NCBI RefSeq assembly: GCF_020037125.1
Contig: NZ_JAIQDG010000002.1
Location: 248,001 to 312,000 of the forward strand
Source: Myxococcus sp. RHSTA-1-4
Lineage (GTDB): Bacteria; Myxococcota; Myxococcia; Myxococcales; Myxococcaceae
Length of the DNA: 64,000 bases
Direction of reading: 5' to 3'
The position numbers were made by a program, and so were the translations under genes. Position 1 is the stretch's first letter; each line of letters starts with the position of its first letter. A model generated the notes under the pieces. The model searched no databases. It was not told the origin of the DNA and saw only the letters and a program-made list of their open reading frames with translations. Shown piece after piece: positions 7,758 to 16,753 of the stretch.

Positions 7758-9215
7758 TCAGGGCGAGCGCGGCGCCAGGGGCAGCTTCACCGCCGGGTCC
7801 CCCAGGAGGACATAGCCACCCAGGTCGTGCCGCAGCATCCACAGGTGCGCGCGCTGAAGCGCATCCACCTGCGAGGGCCGTCCCGCGCCGCGGGCCTCCT
7901 CCTCCACGTCGTACAGCGTGGTCAGCTCCTGGTTCGCCTGCTGGTACCCGCGCAGCAGCCAGCCCAGGCCCACGCCGGCGCGGCGCCCCCGCGCGAGCTG
8001 CTGCAACGGCTCCACGAAGCGGGAGACCTTGCCGCGCCGGTTGTCGCGGTCCTGGAAGCCATACGTCCAGGCCAGGTCCACGTGGCCGAAGACGGCCAGC
8101 GGCCCGCTCGGGTTGGCCAGCACGGCCTGGGGGAGCGCCGCGACGAAGGGCCGCTCTCCCTCGCGGGGCAGCGACGCGGTGATGGCGTCGAGCCGCCCGC
8201 TGAACTGGCCTCCCGCCTGGAGCTGCCGCAGCCAGTGCTGGAAGGCGCTCCGCGACGGAGTGCCCGCGCCGAAGCAGGCGAAGAAGAACCAGATGCCGCC
8301 GGGCAGGAAGGGCCGGCTGGCCAGGTCCGTGGCCTGCAGGTGCTGCCCCTCGCCCAGGCACATCGCGCCCTGGAGCGCGAGCTGCTCGTCGGTGTTGCGC
8401 CAGCCCGCGCGCGGGCTGCCGAGCCCGTGGCTCATGGTGAAGAGGAGCGACGGGTGCGGCCGCGCGGCCTCCTCGAGCAGCGCGTCCACGCCTGGCTCCC
8501 CGGGGGCGCCCAGCTCCAGCAGGTCCTTCAAGGGGAACCGGCCCATTTCCTGCGCCTGCCGCGCCTGGGTGAAGCCCGGCTCCACCAGGGCCCGGTAGCC
8601 CGTGGAGGTGGCCGCGGTGCCGTCATGGACGGTGAAGAAGAGGCCGCGGGCCCGCTCCTCGACGGAGGGCTTGCGCTCCCAGAGGAGCACCTTGTCCACG
8701 TAGGCCTCGTAGTCCTGCTCGCGCCGGAAGGCCAGCCGCCCGACGTAGGCGCTGCTCGCCGCGCACTGCTGCAGCTCGAACGGCACCTGGTCGAAGTCTC
8801 CCAGGAAGAGCAGGTAGCGCGGCCGGTCCGCCACCGGCACGGACTCGTCGTCGAGCACGGTCCGCACCCAGCGGGAGCAGTGCTCCAGGCGCTGCGGGCT
8901 CGACGCCAGCTCCGGCTTCACCCGGTAGACGCGGACGGGGTTCTCCTCCTGCTGCTCCTGCCGGAGCAGGCGCAGGGGCGCGACGAGCGCGAGCAGCCGC
9001 TCTCCCTCGGGCCCCTCGGGGACGACGAGGCCCCAGCGCTGGGCGGGCAGTGAGTTGGGGTCCTCCCCGTCGTCCCAGAGGTGGGTCTCCTCCCGGGCTT
9101 CCGGCGACTCGGGGGGCGGGGCCCGCGCGGCGGCCTCCGCGGGCAGTCCCTGGGGCGCCACGGGCTGGTGGGAATCCGCGTGGGCGAGCAACAACTCGAG
9201 GTTCTCAGCTGTCAT
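7758..9215 (-). CDS. C25/caspase-like cysteine peptidase
   Basis: A 485-residue protein with the caspase-haemoglobinase fold signature shared by gingipain (C25) and CHAT proteases. A strand RYLLFLGDFDQVPF (about 133-146) resembles the gingipain core; the catalytic His is His263 in LLFTMSHGLG and the Cys is Cys314 in WFFFACFGAG, at the expected ends of adjacent strands. No signal peptide, so a cytoplasmic location. ATG 9215 is preceded by AGGAG at about 7 bp; starts further upstream would add 39 Arg/Pro-rich residues. It is the last gene of a three-gene operon with the CHAT-STAND-WD40 protein (9329-14029) and a membrane protein, which suggests it is an executor protease activated by that sensor. 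Substrate unknown. Confidence 0.8.
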   Translation of the reverse strand: MTAENLELLLAHADSHQPVAPQGLPAEAAARAPPPESPEAREETHLWDDGEDPNSLPAQRWGLVVPEGPEGERLLALVAPLRLLRQEQQEENPVRVYRVKPELASSPQRLEHCSRWVRTVLDDESVPVADRPRYLLFLGDFDQVPFELQQCAASSAYVGRLAFRREQDYEAYVDKVLLWERKPSVEERARGLFFTVHDGTAATSTGYRALVEPGFTQARQAQEMGRFPLKDLLELGAPGEPGVDALLEEAARPHPSLLFTMSHGLGSPRAGWRNTDEQLALQGAMCLGEGQHLQATDLASRPFLPGGIWFFFACFGAGTPSRSAFQHWLRQLQAGGQFSGRLDAITASLPREGERPFVAALPQAVLANPSGPLAVFGHVDLAWTYGFQDRDNRRGKVSRFVEPLQQLARGRRAGVGLGWLLRGYQQANQELTTLYDVEEEARGAGRPSQVDALQRAHLWMLRHDLGGYVLLGDPAVKLPLAPRSP

Positions 9216-9328
9216 GAGGGCTCCTGGCCTTGTGGCCTCGGCCGGGGGGGCCGGGCTCATGGGAGGACGCCCTCGCGCGGGGCGTTGTGACGGGGGCCAC
9301 CGCGGGCGCCTCCGTGCACACGGCCGCG

Positions 9329-12300
9329 TCAATGCGGCGTTTCGGACGGAGTCCGGTCGTGCGCCCGCTCGCAGGCGGCGGAGGCTTCTCGCGCCTGCTC
9401 AGGGGGGTCGTCCAGGAGGAACGCTCGCTCGTGCGCGGTGAGGCACGCCGAGCTGGCCTCGCGCAGCCGCTGCTGGAGGGCCTCAATGGAAACGGGCTCG
9501 CGCGGGCGCCAGAGGCGGGCCGTTCCATCCTCGGAGCCGGTGAGCAGGCGCAATTCGTCCTCGAACGGGGTGAACGCGGCCGACGTCACGCTGGCGTCGT
9601 GCGCGGAGAGGACGAGGTACGGCGCGGCCGTGTCGCTGGCCTTCCACAGGCGGGCGCGTGCATCCGCGCAGGTGGTGACGAAGTGGCTTCCATCCGGGCT
9701 CCACGCGCTCCACAACACCGGGGCCACATGCGTGGCGATGGCTTCGACCACGCCGCCGCCGCCCTCGACGCGCCAGATGCGCGCCGTGCCGTCCTGGGAG
9801 GAGGTGAGCACCCGCGCCGGGTCTCTCGGATGGAAGGCCGCCGAGAGGACCCAGTCGTCGTGTCCCTGGAGCGTGGCGAGCAGTCTCCCCTCGGCGCTCC
9901 AGATGCGCGCCGTGCCGTCCAACGATGCGGTGAGCACCTGGCGGCCATCCGCGCTGAAGGCCACGGAGCGGACCTCGTCGCCGTGGCCCGCGAGCTGGAC
10001 GGCGCGCAGGGGCGGTTTCACACTCACGAGGCCCGTCAGCCCGGCGCCCGAGGCGAACGCCACCCACCGCCCATTCGGGCTGAACGCCGCGTCGGAGACG
10101 GGCTCCGGCTGGTGCACCAGGACGCGGCTGGCCCTGCTGCTTCCGTCCGAGGGCCACAGGCGCACCGTCCCGTCCTGGGAGGCCGTGAGCAGCCACCTCC
10201 CATCCGGACTGAAGGAGACCGAATAGACGGCATCCTCATGCCCCTCCAGCGTGCGCAGGAGTCTGCGGTCGCTCGACCAGACGCGGACCTTGTGGTCCTC
10301 GGAGGCGGTGGCCATCCGCCTCCCATCGGGGCTGAAGGCGACGGACCAGATGATGGCTCCAGGCTCCTGCAGCGGGAGCGAGTCCCGCGGCGTGTCCAGC
10401 CTCCACACCCGCGCCGTCTTGTCGACGGAGCCCGTGACGGCGCGTGTCCCATCCGGACTGAAGGCGCCCCACAGGATGCTGGAGCGGTGCCCCCGCAGGA
10501 CTCGCGGGGGCGCGGCCTCGTGCGTCGTGGACCACACCCGCGCCGTGGTGTCCGCGGAGACGGTGAGAATCCACTCTCCGGGCGGGCCGCTGAAGGTGGC
10601 CAGCCGCACGGCCTCCGGGTGCCGGCCCAGCTCCCGGAAGTGCTCCGGGTCATCCACCCTCCAGAGCCGGGCGGTGCCGTCCACGGAGGCCGTCACCACC
10701 GACTGGCCGTCCGGACTGAACCGCGCGGTGGTGAGCTCGCCCCGGTGGCCGGCCAGCACCACGGGAGCCTCCCGTCCCTCCACCGGCCAGACGCGGGCGA
10801 CGCCGCTCCGGCTGGCGGTCAGCACGTGGGTGCCGTCCGGGTCGAACATGGCGGAGGTGAGGGCGTCGGGATGTCTCAGCTCCCGGGGATGCTCCAGCTT
10901 GTTGAAGGACCACAGGCGTGCCGTGCCATCCTGCGACGCGGTGACCAGCTCCTCCCCATCCGGGCTGAAGGCCACGGTGTGGACGGGGCCCTTGTGCTCC
11001 AGGACGCGCGGCTCCGCCTCGCTTTCGAGCGACCACACCCGCGCCCTTCCGTCCTGCGAGGCCGTGGCCACCCACCGGCGGTCCGGGCTGAAGGCGCCCC
11101 ACTGGACCGCGCCGTGGTGCCGGAACACCCGCAGCAGCTTCCCATCGGAGAGCTGCCACAGCCGCGCCGTGCCGTCCTCGGAGGAGGTGAGCAGGTTCGC
11201 CCCGTCCGGAGGGCTGAAGGTGGCATGGTGCACCGGCCCCCCGTGTCCCTTCAGCACGCGCGGTGCTCCCTTCCCGTCCAGGCTCCAGAGCCGCGCCGTG
11301 CCGTCGTACGAGGTCGTCGCCACGTACCGCCCGTCCGGGCTCACCTCGACGTGGACCACGGCCTCGTCATGGCCGCGCAGCACGGCCTGACTCAAGGGTT
11401 GCTGGAGCACCTCGGTTGCATCCAGGTTCCAGCCCCGCAGGGCCTCGGGCTCCTCGACCTCGCGCAGGATGAGCAGGGCCAGGGTGGGGTTCACGTGCAG
11501 CAGCATCCGGGCGACGCCCTGCCGGACGAGGTCCCTGGCGCGCAGGGCATGCCGCTGGGCCTCCCGCCGCTCGTGCTGCTCCCGCGCCCCCAGTCCCGCC
11601 ATCATCACCGCGACCGAGCTGGCCGCCACGAGCAGCCCCACCATGCGCCGGCGGAAGGCGCGCTGCTGGGACCCGGCGCGGGCCACGCTGGCCTCCAGCA
11701 GCCGGAGGACGTCCTCGCCCGGCGGCTCGCTGTAGCGCTCCAGGATGCCCTGCGCGTAACCCAGCCTGCTGCCGGAGAGCAGGTAGGGCGCTCCTCCATC
11801 CGCGTCCTCGCGGTGCGCCAGCCACGCCTGGGCCCAGGTCTGGAGCTCCCGGAAGGCCTGCACGCGCTCGCGGTCCGCGCGGGCCCACTCCAGCAGGACG
11901 GGCCAGGTGCGGATGAGCGACTCATGCGAGATTCGCAGCCACGCCTCTCCCGCCTCGTCTTCCTGCCGGGTCAGCAGCCGGGCGGTGAGCAGCGCGGCGA
12001 GGACCCGCTCGAAGGAGTCGCGGGCCTCCCCCGGCGCGGGGTGGAGCTGCTGGAGCCGCACCCGCATCCGGGTCCCCATGGAAGGGCCGGGCTGGAGGTC
12101 CACCAGCTCGACCAGCAGCCTCCGCGCCTGCCGCTGCTCCCCGGTGGACAGCGCCGCGTAGAGCTGGTCCGCCGCCCGCGACAGCGCCCCGGCCACGCCG
12201 CCGATGTCCGCGTACGCGCGGTGGGTGAGCTGGTGGCCCTCGCGTTCCTCCCAGAGCTGGTCCAGCGCGTACTGCAGGAGGGGCAGCGCGCCGGGCTCCT

Positions 12301-14029
12301 GGCCCACGTCCTGGAGGAGCCGGTCCACCAGCCCGGGTTCGAACGTCAGCCCCACCTTGAGCGCCGGGCGCTCGATGGCCGCGCGGAGCCCCTCTCCCTG
12401 GAGCCCGGTGACGAACAGGCGGTGGGCGTCGGAGTACATCACCGTGTCCAGCCGCGTCCCCGCCGCGTCCACCACCAGCTCCCCGCAGCGCCCGAGGTAG
12501 TCCACGCGAATCGTGGCGAGGACGACGACCTGCCGCTCCGCGTCGCGTGAGAGCTCCCACAAGGCGGCGGCGAAGGCCCGGCGTGCCTCGGGCTCCGTCA
12601 GGTGGGTGAAGGCCTCCTCGAACGGGTCCACCAGCAGGAGCTGGCGGCGCGTCGCGGGAGCCTGGCGGAGCGGCTGGAGCGCCTCGGCGTACCCCGGATG
12701 CGGGGTGAGCACGTGGACGTCCCAGGTGTCCGCGGGGAGCGCGGGCAGCAGGCCCGCGAGGGCGAGCGAGGACTTGCCGGTGCCCGCGGCGCCGGCCAGC
12801 ACCTGGAACCGGGGCCGCTTTCCCTCCACCGACTCGTGGACGCGCTGGAGGAGCTCCTCCCGGAGCGGCTCCCGGCCGAAGAAGAACCGGTGGTCCTCCT
12901 TCTGGAAGGGGAGCAGGCCGCGGTAGGGGCGCAGCGCCACCGGCCGCGTATCGCTGCCATGCGCCGCGCGGGCATAGAGCTGCAGCGAGGCCTGGTCCAG
13001 CGACGCGCTGTCGAGCGCCAGCCGCCGGCGTGCGTGGCCCACCGCCTCCTCCAGGGAGCAGGGCCCGGCCAGCAGGGACTCGTAGAGGCTGCCGGTGAGC
13101 ACCACGGACCCGGGAATGGACAGGGGCAGGCGCGAGGCCACCACGGCCTGGATGCCGGCGCGGTGGAGCGCCTGGGCCACGCTGCCCAGGTGGTTGCCCG
13201 CCATGCCCGCGCCGCTCCGGCACGCGGCGAGCACCACCAGCCGCAGTGTCCCCGCGTGCGGCGCCAGGAGCTGGCGCAGGGCGGCGCCGTCGACCAGCTC
13301 CGGCTCGCCTCCGCCCCACGAGGTGTCCCAGAGGAGTCCCTGCGTCTGCCCTCGCTGCCCTCCGTGGCACAGCAGGTGGAGGATGGCGGCGGGCTCGCCG
13401 GGGCGCGCCAGCGCTTCCCCCAGCGCCCCGAGCGAGACGTTCGCGACGACGTCCCGCTCGGAGTCGAAGGGAAACGCGCCGTGCTCGCACGCCTGGCTCA
13501 GCGCGGACAGGTGGGCCTTGTGTGGGACCTGTCCTCCCGCGGCGGACCAGGCGTAGAGGATGCGTCCACCGCGCGCGGTTCCGGAGGGAGGCTCGCTCCG
13601 CGCGGAGGGCCACTCGTAGCGGATGAGGACTCCGGGGAGCTCGGCCAGCGTCCTGCCGGAGCTGCCCAGCGTCAGCAGCTCCCAGGGCAGCGCGTACAGC
13701 TCGGCCGCGGCGAAGCGGAAGGTGAGGTGGACCGGGCGCTCCTGCTCCACGGCGGCGAGGATGTCGCGCGCCTGCGCGTCCCACCCCACCTGCTCCAGGA
13801 AGCTCCGGAGCCTGTCCCCCAGGCGCTGCACCACACTCCGGTCCGGCTCGAGGCGCTCCAGCTCCGCCAGGTCCGCCAGCAGCTCCGGCTCCCACGAGAG
13901 CGCCGCGCTCGCATAGCTCCCATGGCCCCGGCGCAGCAGGTACTCCTGGGGCACCGGCTGGAAGTGGAAGGCGTCCTCCGACTCCTCGCCGCGCACCAGC
14001 TCGAGGAGCAGCTCGATGGGGGCGTTCAT
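9329..14029 (-). CDS. CHAT-STAND NTPase-WD40 signalling protein
   Basis: A 1566-residue multidomain protein. Residues 1-350 form a CHAT caspase-like protease domain with the dyad His222 (LHLLCHGG) and Cys270 (VVLAACRSGAG). Residues about 370-760 are a STAND/NACHT-like NTPase: FFGREPLREEL entry, Walker A GAAGTGKS (about 413-420), a Walker B-like LLLVDPFEEAF and a winged-helix-like arm. A single transmembrane helix lies near 797-815. From about 876 to 1545 I count some 15 WD40 repeats ending in TARLW or TARVW, enough for two beta-propellers. This architecture is that of regulated STAND sensors in which propellers bind a ligand and NTPase oligomerisation activates the protease. Divergent from the R-body operon; same operon as the C25-like protease. 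Confidence 0.93.
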   Translation of the reverse strand: MNAPIELLLELVRGEESEDAFHFQPVPQEYLLRRGHGSYASAALSWEPELLADLAELERLEPDRSVVQRLGDRLRSFLEQVGWDAQARDILAAVEQERPVHLTFRFAAAELYALPWELLTLGSSGRTLAELPGVLIRYEWPSARSEPPSGTARGGRILYAWSAAGGQVPHKAHLSALSQACEHGAFPFDSERDVVANVSLGALGEALARPGEPAAILHLLCHGGQRGQTQGLLWDTSWGGGEPELVDGAALRQLLAPHAGTLRLVVLAACRSGAGMAGNHLGSVAQALHRAGIQAVVASRLPLSIPGSVVLTGSLYESLLAGPCSLEEAVGHARRRLALDSASLDQASLQLYARAAHGSDTRPVALRPYRGLLPFQKEDHRFFFGREPLREELLQRVHESVEGKRPRFQVLAGAAGTGKSSLALAGLLPALPADTWDVHVLTPHPGYAEALQPLRQAPATRRQLLLVDPFEEAFTHLTEPEARRAFAAALWELSRDAERQVVVLATIRVDYLGRCGELVVDAAGTRLDTVMYSDAHRLFVTGLQGEGLRAAIERPALKVGLTFEPGLVDRLLQDVGQEPGALPLLQYALDQLWEEREGHQLTHRAYADIGGVAGALSRAADQLYAALSTGEQRQARRLLVELVDLQPGPSMGTRMRVRLQQLHPAPGEARDSFERVLAALLTARLLTRQEDEAGEAWLRISHESLIRTWPVLLEWARADRERVQAFRELQTWAQAWLAHREDADGGAPYLLSGSRLGYAQGILERYSEPPGEDVLRLLEASVARAGSQQRAFRRRMVGLLVAASSVAVMMAGLGAREQHERREAQRHALRARDLVRQGVARMLLHVNPTLALLILREVEEPEALRGWNLDATEVLQQPLSQAVLRGHDEAVVHVEVSPDGRYVATTSYDGTARLWSLDGKGAPRVLKGHGGPVHHATFSPPDGANLLTSSEDGTARLWQLSDGKLLRVFRHHGAVQWGAFSPDRRWVATASQDGRARVWSLESEAEPRVLEHKGPVHTVAFSPDGEELVTASQDGTARLWSFNKLEHPRELRHPDALTSAMFDPDGTHVLTASRSGVARVWPVEGREAPVVLAGHRGELTTARFSPDGQSVVTASVDGTARLWRVDDPEHFRELGRHPEAVRLATFSGPPGEWILTVSADTTARVWSTTHEAAPPRVLRGHRSSILWGAFSPDGTRAVTGSVDKTARVWRLDTPRDSLPLQEPGAIIWSVAFSPDGRRMATASEDHKVRVWSSDRRLLRTLEGHEDAVYSVSFSPDGRWLLTASQDGTVRLWPSDGSSRASRVLVHQPEPVSDAAFSPNGRWVAFASGAGLTGLVSVKPPLRAVQLAGHGDEVRSVAFSADGRQVLTASLDGTARIWSAEGRLLATLQGHDDWVLSAAFHPRDPARVLTSSQDGTARIWRVEGGGGVVEAIATHVAPVLWSAWSPDGSHFVTTCADARARLWKASDTAAPYLVLSAHDASVTSAAFTPFEDELRLLTGSEDGTARLWRPREPVSIEALQQRLREASSACLTAHERAFLLDDPPEQAREASAACERAHDRTPSETPH

Positions 14030-14035
14030 GGGACG

Positions 14036-15034
14036 TCAGTCGATGATGAAGTTGACGCTGAGGCTGGGACGGACGCGGGTGTACCCGCCCACCGGCAGGT
14101 GGATGCCGCCTCCGAGCGCGAGGTTCAGCACCCGCCCTCCCACGGACGGCGTGTAGGTCAGGAACGCCTCCGCGCCGGTGCCCTCCAGGGACTTGAAGTC
14201 GGAGGTGAGCCCCGCCGCGAAGCCGACCCGGCCCAGCCGCACCAGCCTGGCCGAGGGGCCGAAGCGCAGGGAGAAGTCCGTGTCGGGCGATGCGGCCAGG
14301 GTCACCATCCACGAGGGGCTGGAGCCTCCCGGAGGTGGCACCTCATGGGGCGCATTGGCATAGGAGAAGCTCGCGTCCTCCAGCGCCGCCCTCGCCAGCT
14401 CCCGGGGCTTTCCTTCCCCCTTCGGGGAGATTTCGATGAGCTCCACGCGGTCCGTCATCAGCGAGCCATCCACCTGCCGCAGCACCGTGCCGCGCACCCG
14501 GAAGCGCTGCGTCAGCGTGAGGCGCTCATCCCCCTGGAGCCAGATGTTCGGGTCGGTGAGGCGGACGCGGCCATCCGCATCGGCATACTCGTAGGCGATG
14601 GGCGTCTGGCCGAGGTCGGGTGCGCACTCCCCGGGCCGTGACGCGGGCTCCACCACCTGGGCCTTCGCTGTCCCGTTCCGGGCCTGCTGCTGGAGCTCGA
14701 AGAGGGCGTTGGACAGGCTCTGCACTCGCAGGCCGTGCGATTTCCGGAACGCCTCGAAGTCCTCGTCCTTCTTCGTGAGCTGCGCCCTGTATTGCTGCTC
14801 CAACTGGGCCCGCGTCTCCAGCCGCGCACGCGCCAGGTCCAGCTCGGGGTCGGGCGCTTCAATCTCCTTCTCCTTCGCACTCAGCTCACCCGATAGCTGG
14901 CGTTGATACACCTGCTCCTCGTGCGCCCCAGCGGAGCGCAGGAAGGCCTGGCCAAGAGCCACTCCGGCCGCGAGTGAGACGAGCGCGACGGCGATGAGGC
15001 GCGGCATTCCTGAATCCCTGGGAATTGAACTCAT
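14036..15034 (-). CDS. Membrane-anchored coiled-coil protein of unknown function
   Basis: About 332 residues; family not recognised. Residues 11-32 are a hydrophobic anchor or uncleaved signal (LIAVALVSLAAGVALGQ). Residues about 40-115 are charged and heptad-like (repeated EKE/LEQQ/KKDE), a probable coiled coil. A middle beta-rich segment follows, and the last 90 residues (FSLRFGPSARLVRLGR to VRPSLSVNFIID) read like outer-membrane-type strands ending in an aromatic. The start is uncertain: ATG 15034 has GGAGGA immediately before it, while ATG 15007 has AGGG at a better distance. It ends 6 bp before the CHAT-STAND gene, so all three minus-strand genes form one operon. It might tether the sensor to the envelope. 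Confidence 0.7.
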   Translation of the reverse strand: MSSIPRDSGMPRLIAVALVSLAAGVALGQAFLRSAGAHEEQVYQRQLSGELSAKEKEIEAPDPELDLARARLETRAQLEQQYRAQLTKKDEDFEAFRKSHGLRVQSLSNALFELQQQARNGTAKAQVVEPASRPGECAPDLGQTPIAYEYADADGRVRLTDPNIWLQGDERLTLTQRFRVRGTVLRQVDGSLMTDRVELIEISPKGEGKPRELARAALEDASFSYANAPHEVPPPGGSSPSWMVTLAASPDTDFSLRFGPSARLVRLGRVGFAAGLTSDFKSLEGTGAEAFLTYTPSVGGRVLNLALGGGIHLPVGGYTRVRPSLSVNFIID

Positions 15035-15199
15035 TCCTCCAGGACGTGGTGGCGGCGCGGATGTGAATCGCGTTTCAGCCTCCGATTCGTGACTCGGGGC
15101 TCCGCCGCCGCCCGCCTGCCGACGTGCGAGCCATTTTGGCTGTGATTGTTTTTGCTCGTTTGCAATCGCATTCACAACAGCGAGGGGAAAAGCGTCCCC

Positions 15200-15769
15200 A
15201 TGCAGCCTCTCTCAGGCTCGGGACCCTTGAAACACGCCACCCAATCTCCTCCTTTCTGGCACCTGTGGCAGAGCCACCAGGACCATCTGCACCATCAAAG
15301 CCTCCGTCTCATGGCTGGTAATGCAGCCGACGCGGAGGATGCGTTGCATGCCGCGATGCTCCGCGCCTTCCAGGGCTATTCGGCGCAGGCCGGGACGCTC
15401 GTCAGCGAGAAGGCCTGGCTGAGCCGGGTGCTCCACAACGTGTGCATGGACTTCCACCGCGACCGCCGGCGCTACACCGACACGCCGGAAGAGCCGGCGC
15501 CCCCCGCCGCGTCGGCGGTGCCCTCCCAGGTGGAAGAGCCTCCGGACACGGTGTTGCTCGAGCGCGAGCGGGCCCGGGAGATTCGCGCCCGCATCCGCGA
15601 GCTGCCCGCCAACCTGCGCCTCCCCTTCGAGATGCGCTTCCTCCAGGACATGTCCTACGAGGACATCGCGAGACAGCTTCAGCTCACCAACTGCAACGCG
15701 CGCAAGCGGGTCCAGTTCGCCTCCAGCCTGCTTCGCGAGGCGCTCGCGGACATGCTCCACGCGCGCTGA
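15200..15769 (+). CDS. RNA polymerase sigma-70-family (ECF-like) sigma factor
   Basis: About 190 residues with two sigma domains and no regions 1 or 3. Region 2 lies at about 25-90 (NAADAEDALHAAMLRAFQGY and WLSRVLHNVCMDFHRDRRR). After a Pro/Ala linker, region 4 occupies about 125-185 (IRELPANLRLPFEMRFLQDMSYEDIARQL), with the helix-turn-helix that reads the -35 element. No anti-sigma gene is adjacent. It is the first gene facing the R-body array and is divergent from the CHAT-STAND operon across about 165 bp, so it is the likely specific activator of the reb genes. ATG 15200 was chosen as the first plausible start before region 2; the ribosome site is weak. Confidence 0.88.
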   Translation: MQPLSGSGPLKHATQSPPFWHLWQSHQDHLHHQSLRLMAGNAADAEDALHAAMLRAFQGYSAQAGTLVSEKAWLSRVLHNVCMDFHRDRRRYTDTPEEPAPPAASAVPSQVEEPPDTVLLERERAREIRARIRELPANLRLPFEMRFLQDMSYEDIARQLQLTNCNARKRVQFASSLLREALADMLHAR

Positions 15770-15831
15770 GCCGCGCACGCTCACCCCCGCCCTGGCATTC
15801 ACAGCCATGCCGGCTGGTGCGTCCTGCGAAC

Positions 15832-16659
15832 ATGATACGAACCCGAATCTTCAGGGTGCGCCGGGAGCGCGACGACGCCCTGCTCGAGGCGATGCTGCTG
15901 GCGGCCCAGGTGCGGGAGCCCATCGCCGACGACGCGCTGCGCGTGTTACTGGCCCCGCTGCTCGACGAGCCGGAGCTCCAGGGTGAGCGGCCCGAGGTGC
16001 TCCTGGAGCGGCTCCGGCACTGCGCCCGGCGGCTGTCCCAGGCGAGCGACGAGGACATCTTCTCCTCGCTGCGGGGGCGCCTGCCGGACCCGCGCAACCG
16101 GCTGCTCGCCTACGGCCTGGCGATGAAGGCCGCCTCGTCCGACGACAAACAGCTGGACCTCGCGGCGCGGTTCCTGGCCCGGCTCCAGGTCGAGCTGGGC
16201 GTGACGTCCTCACAGGTGAAGGAGATGGTGCTCCAGCTCGCGGGTGGGGCGTCTCCCTTCAAGGCGGCGGCGGAGCCGCCCGCGCACCTGCACCAGCGGG
16301 TGCTGGAGATGGTGCTGCTGGCGGTGGGGCTGGAGGCCACCCTCACGGAGGCGGAGGTGGCGGCGCTGGCTGGCTCCCAGGAGGACGAGGTCCGCTTCCG
16401 GGAGCTGGTGGACCAGCAGCTTCGCCGGCTGGCCTTCGGGAGCGAGGCGGAGCTGCCCGCGCTGTCGGTGCCCCGGCAGCTCGAGGCGCTCGCCCTGGCC
16501 CCCGCGTCCGCCACCCACCGGCGCGAGGCCTGGCTGCTGGCGGCCCGCTTCTCCCTGGCCATCGGCCGCGACCTGACGCTGGAGCTGTTGCTGGACCTCA
16601 TGGGGGAGCTGCTCGGCGTGGACGACGAGTTCGCGGACCCGAGCCCCTCCGGGGCCTGA
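15832..16659 (+). CDS. TerB-like helical protein
   Basis: A 275-residue all-helical protein of two related halves. The first half (residues about 8-130) has a TerB-like plan: a DDALLEAMLLAAQ helix, a short acidic break, a PEVLLERLRHCARRL helix, then a second pair around LLAYGLAMKAASSDDKQLDLAARF. The second half repeats the theme around LEMVLLAVGLEATLTEAEVAALAG. TerB folds bind metals or act as scaffolds in tellurite/phage-resistance and secretion contexts; the acidic metal-ligand residues are only partly evident here, so scaffold use is as likely. Family assignment is moderate. It lies 62 bp after the sigma gene and before the lysozyme, apparently in the same transcription unit. No good ribosome site was seen. 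Confidence 0.6.
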   Translation: MIRTRIFRVRRERDDALLEAMLLAAQVREPIADDALRVLLAPLLDEPELQGERPEVLLERLRHCARRLSQASDEDIFSSLRGRLPDPRNRLLAYGLAMKAASSDDKQLDLAARFLARLQVELGVTSSQVKEMVLQLAGGASPFKAAAEPPAHLHQRVLEMVLLAVGLEATLTEAEVAALAGSQEDEVRFRELVDQQLRRLAFGSEAELPALSVPRQLEALALAPASATHRREAWLLAARFSLAIGRDLTLELLLDLMGELLGVDDEFADPSPSGA

Positions 16660-16753
16660 GCGTCACCGGCGGCCCGGATTCACGCGGGCCGCGCCGCGCC
16701 GTCCCTCCCGCGGAGGGGACTCGCCAACCATCCCCCTCCCAGGAGCGTCATCC

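Noticed and set aside
9230..12550. A 1106-codon plus-strand frame antisense to the CHAT-STAND-WD40 gene
   Set aside because: Its composition is Arg/Gly/His/Pro low complexity and it mirrors the opposite strand's codon bias; the minus-strand frame has clear CHAT, NTPase and WD40 motifs.
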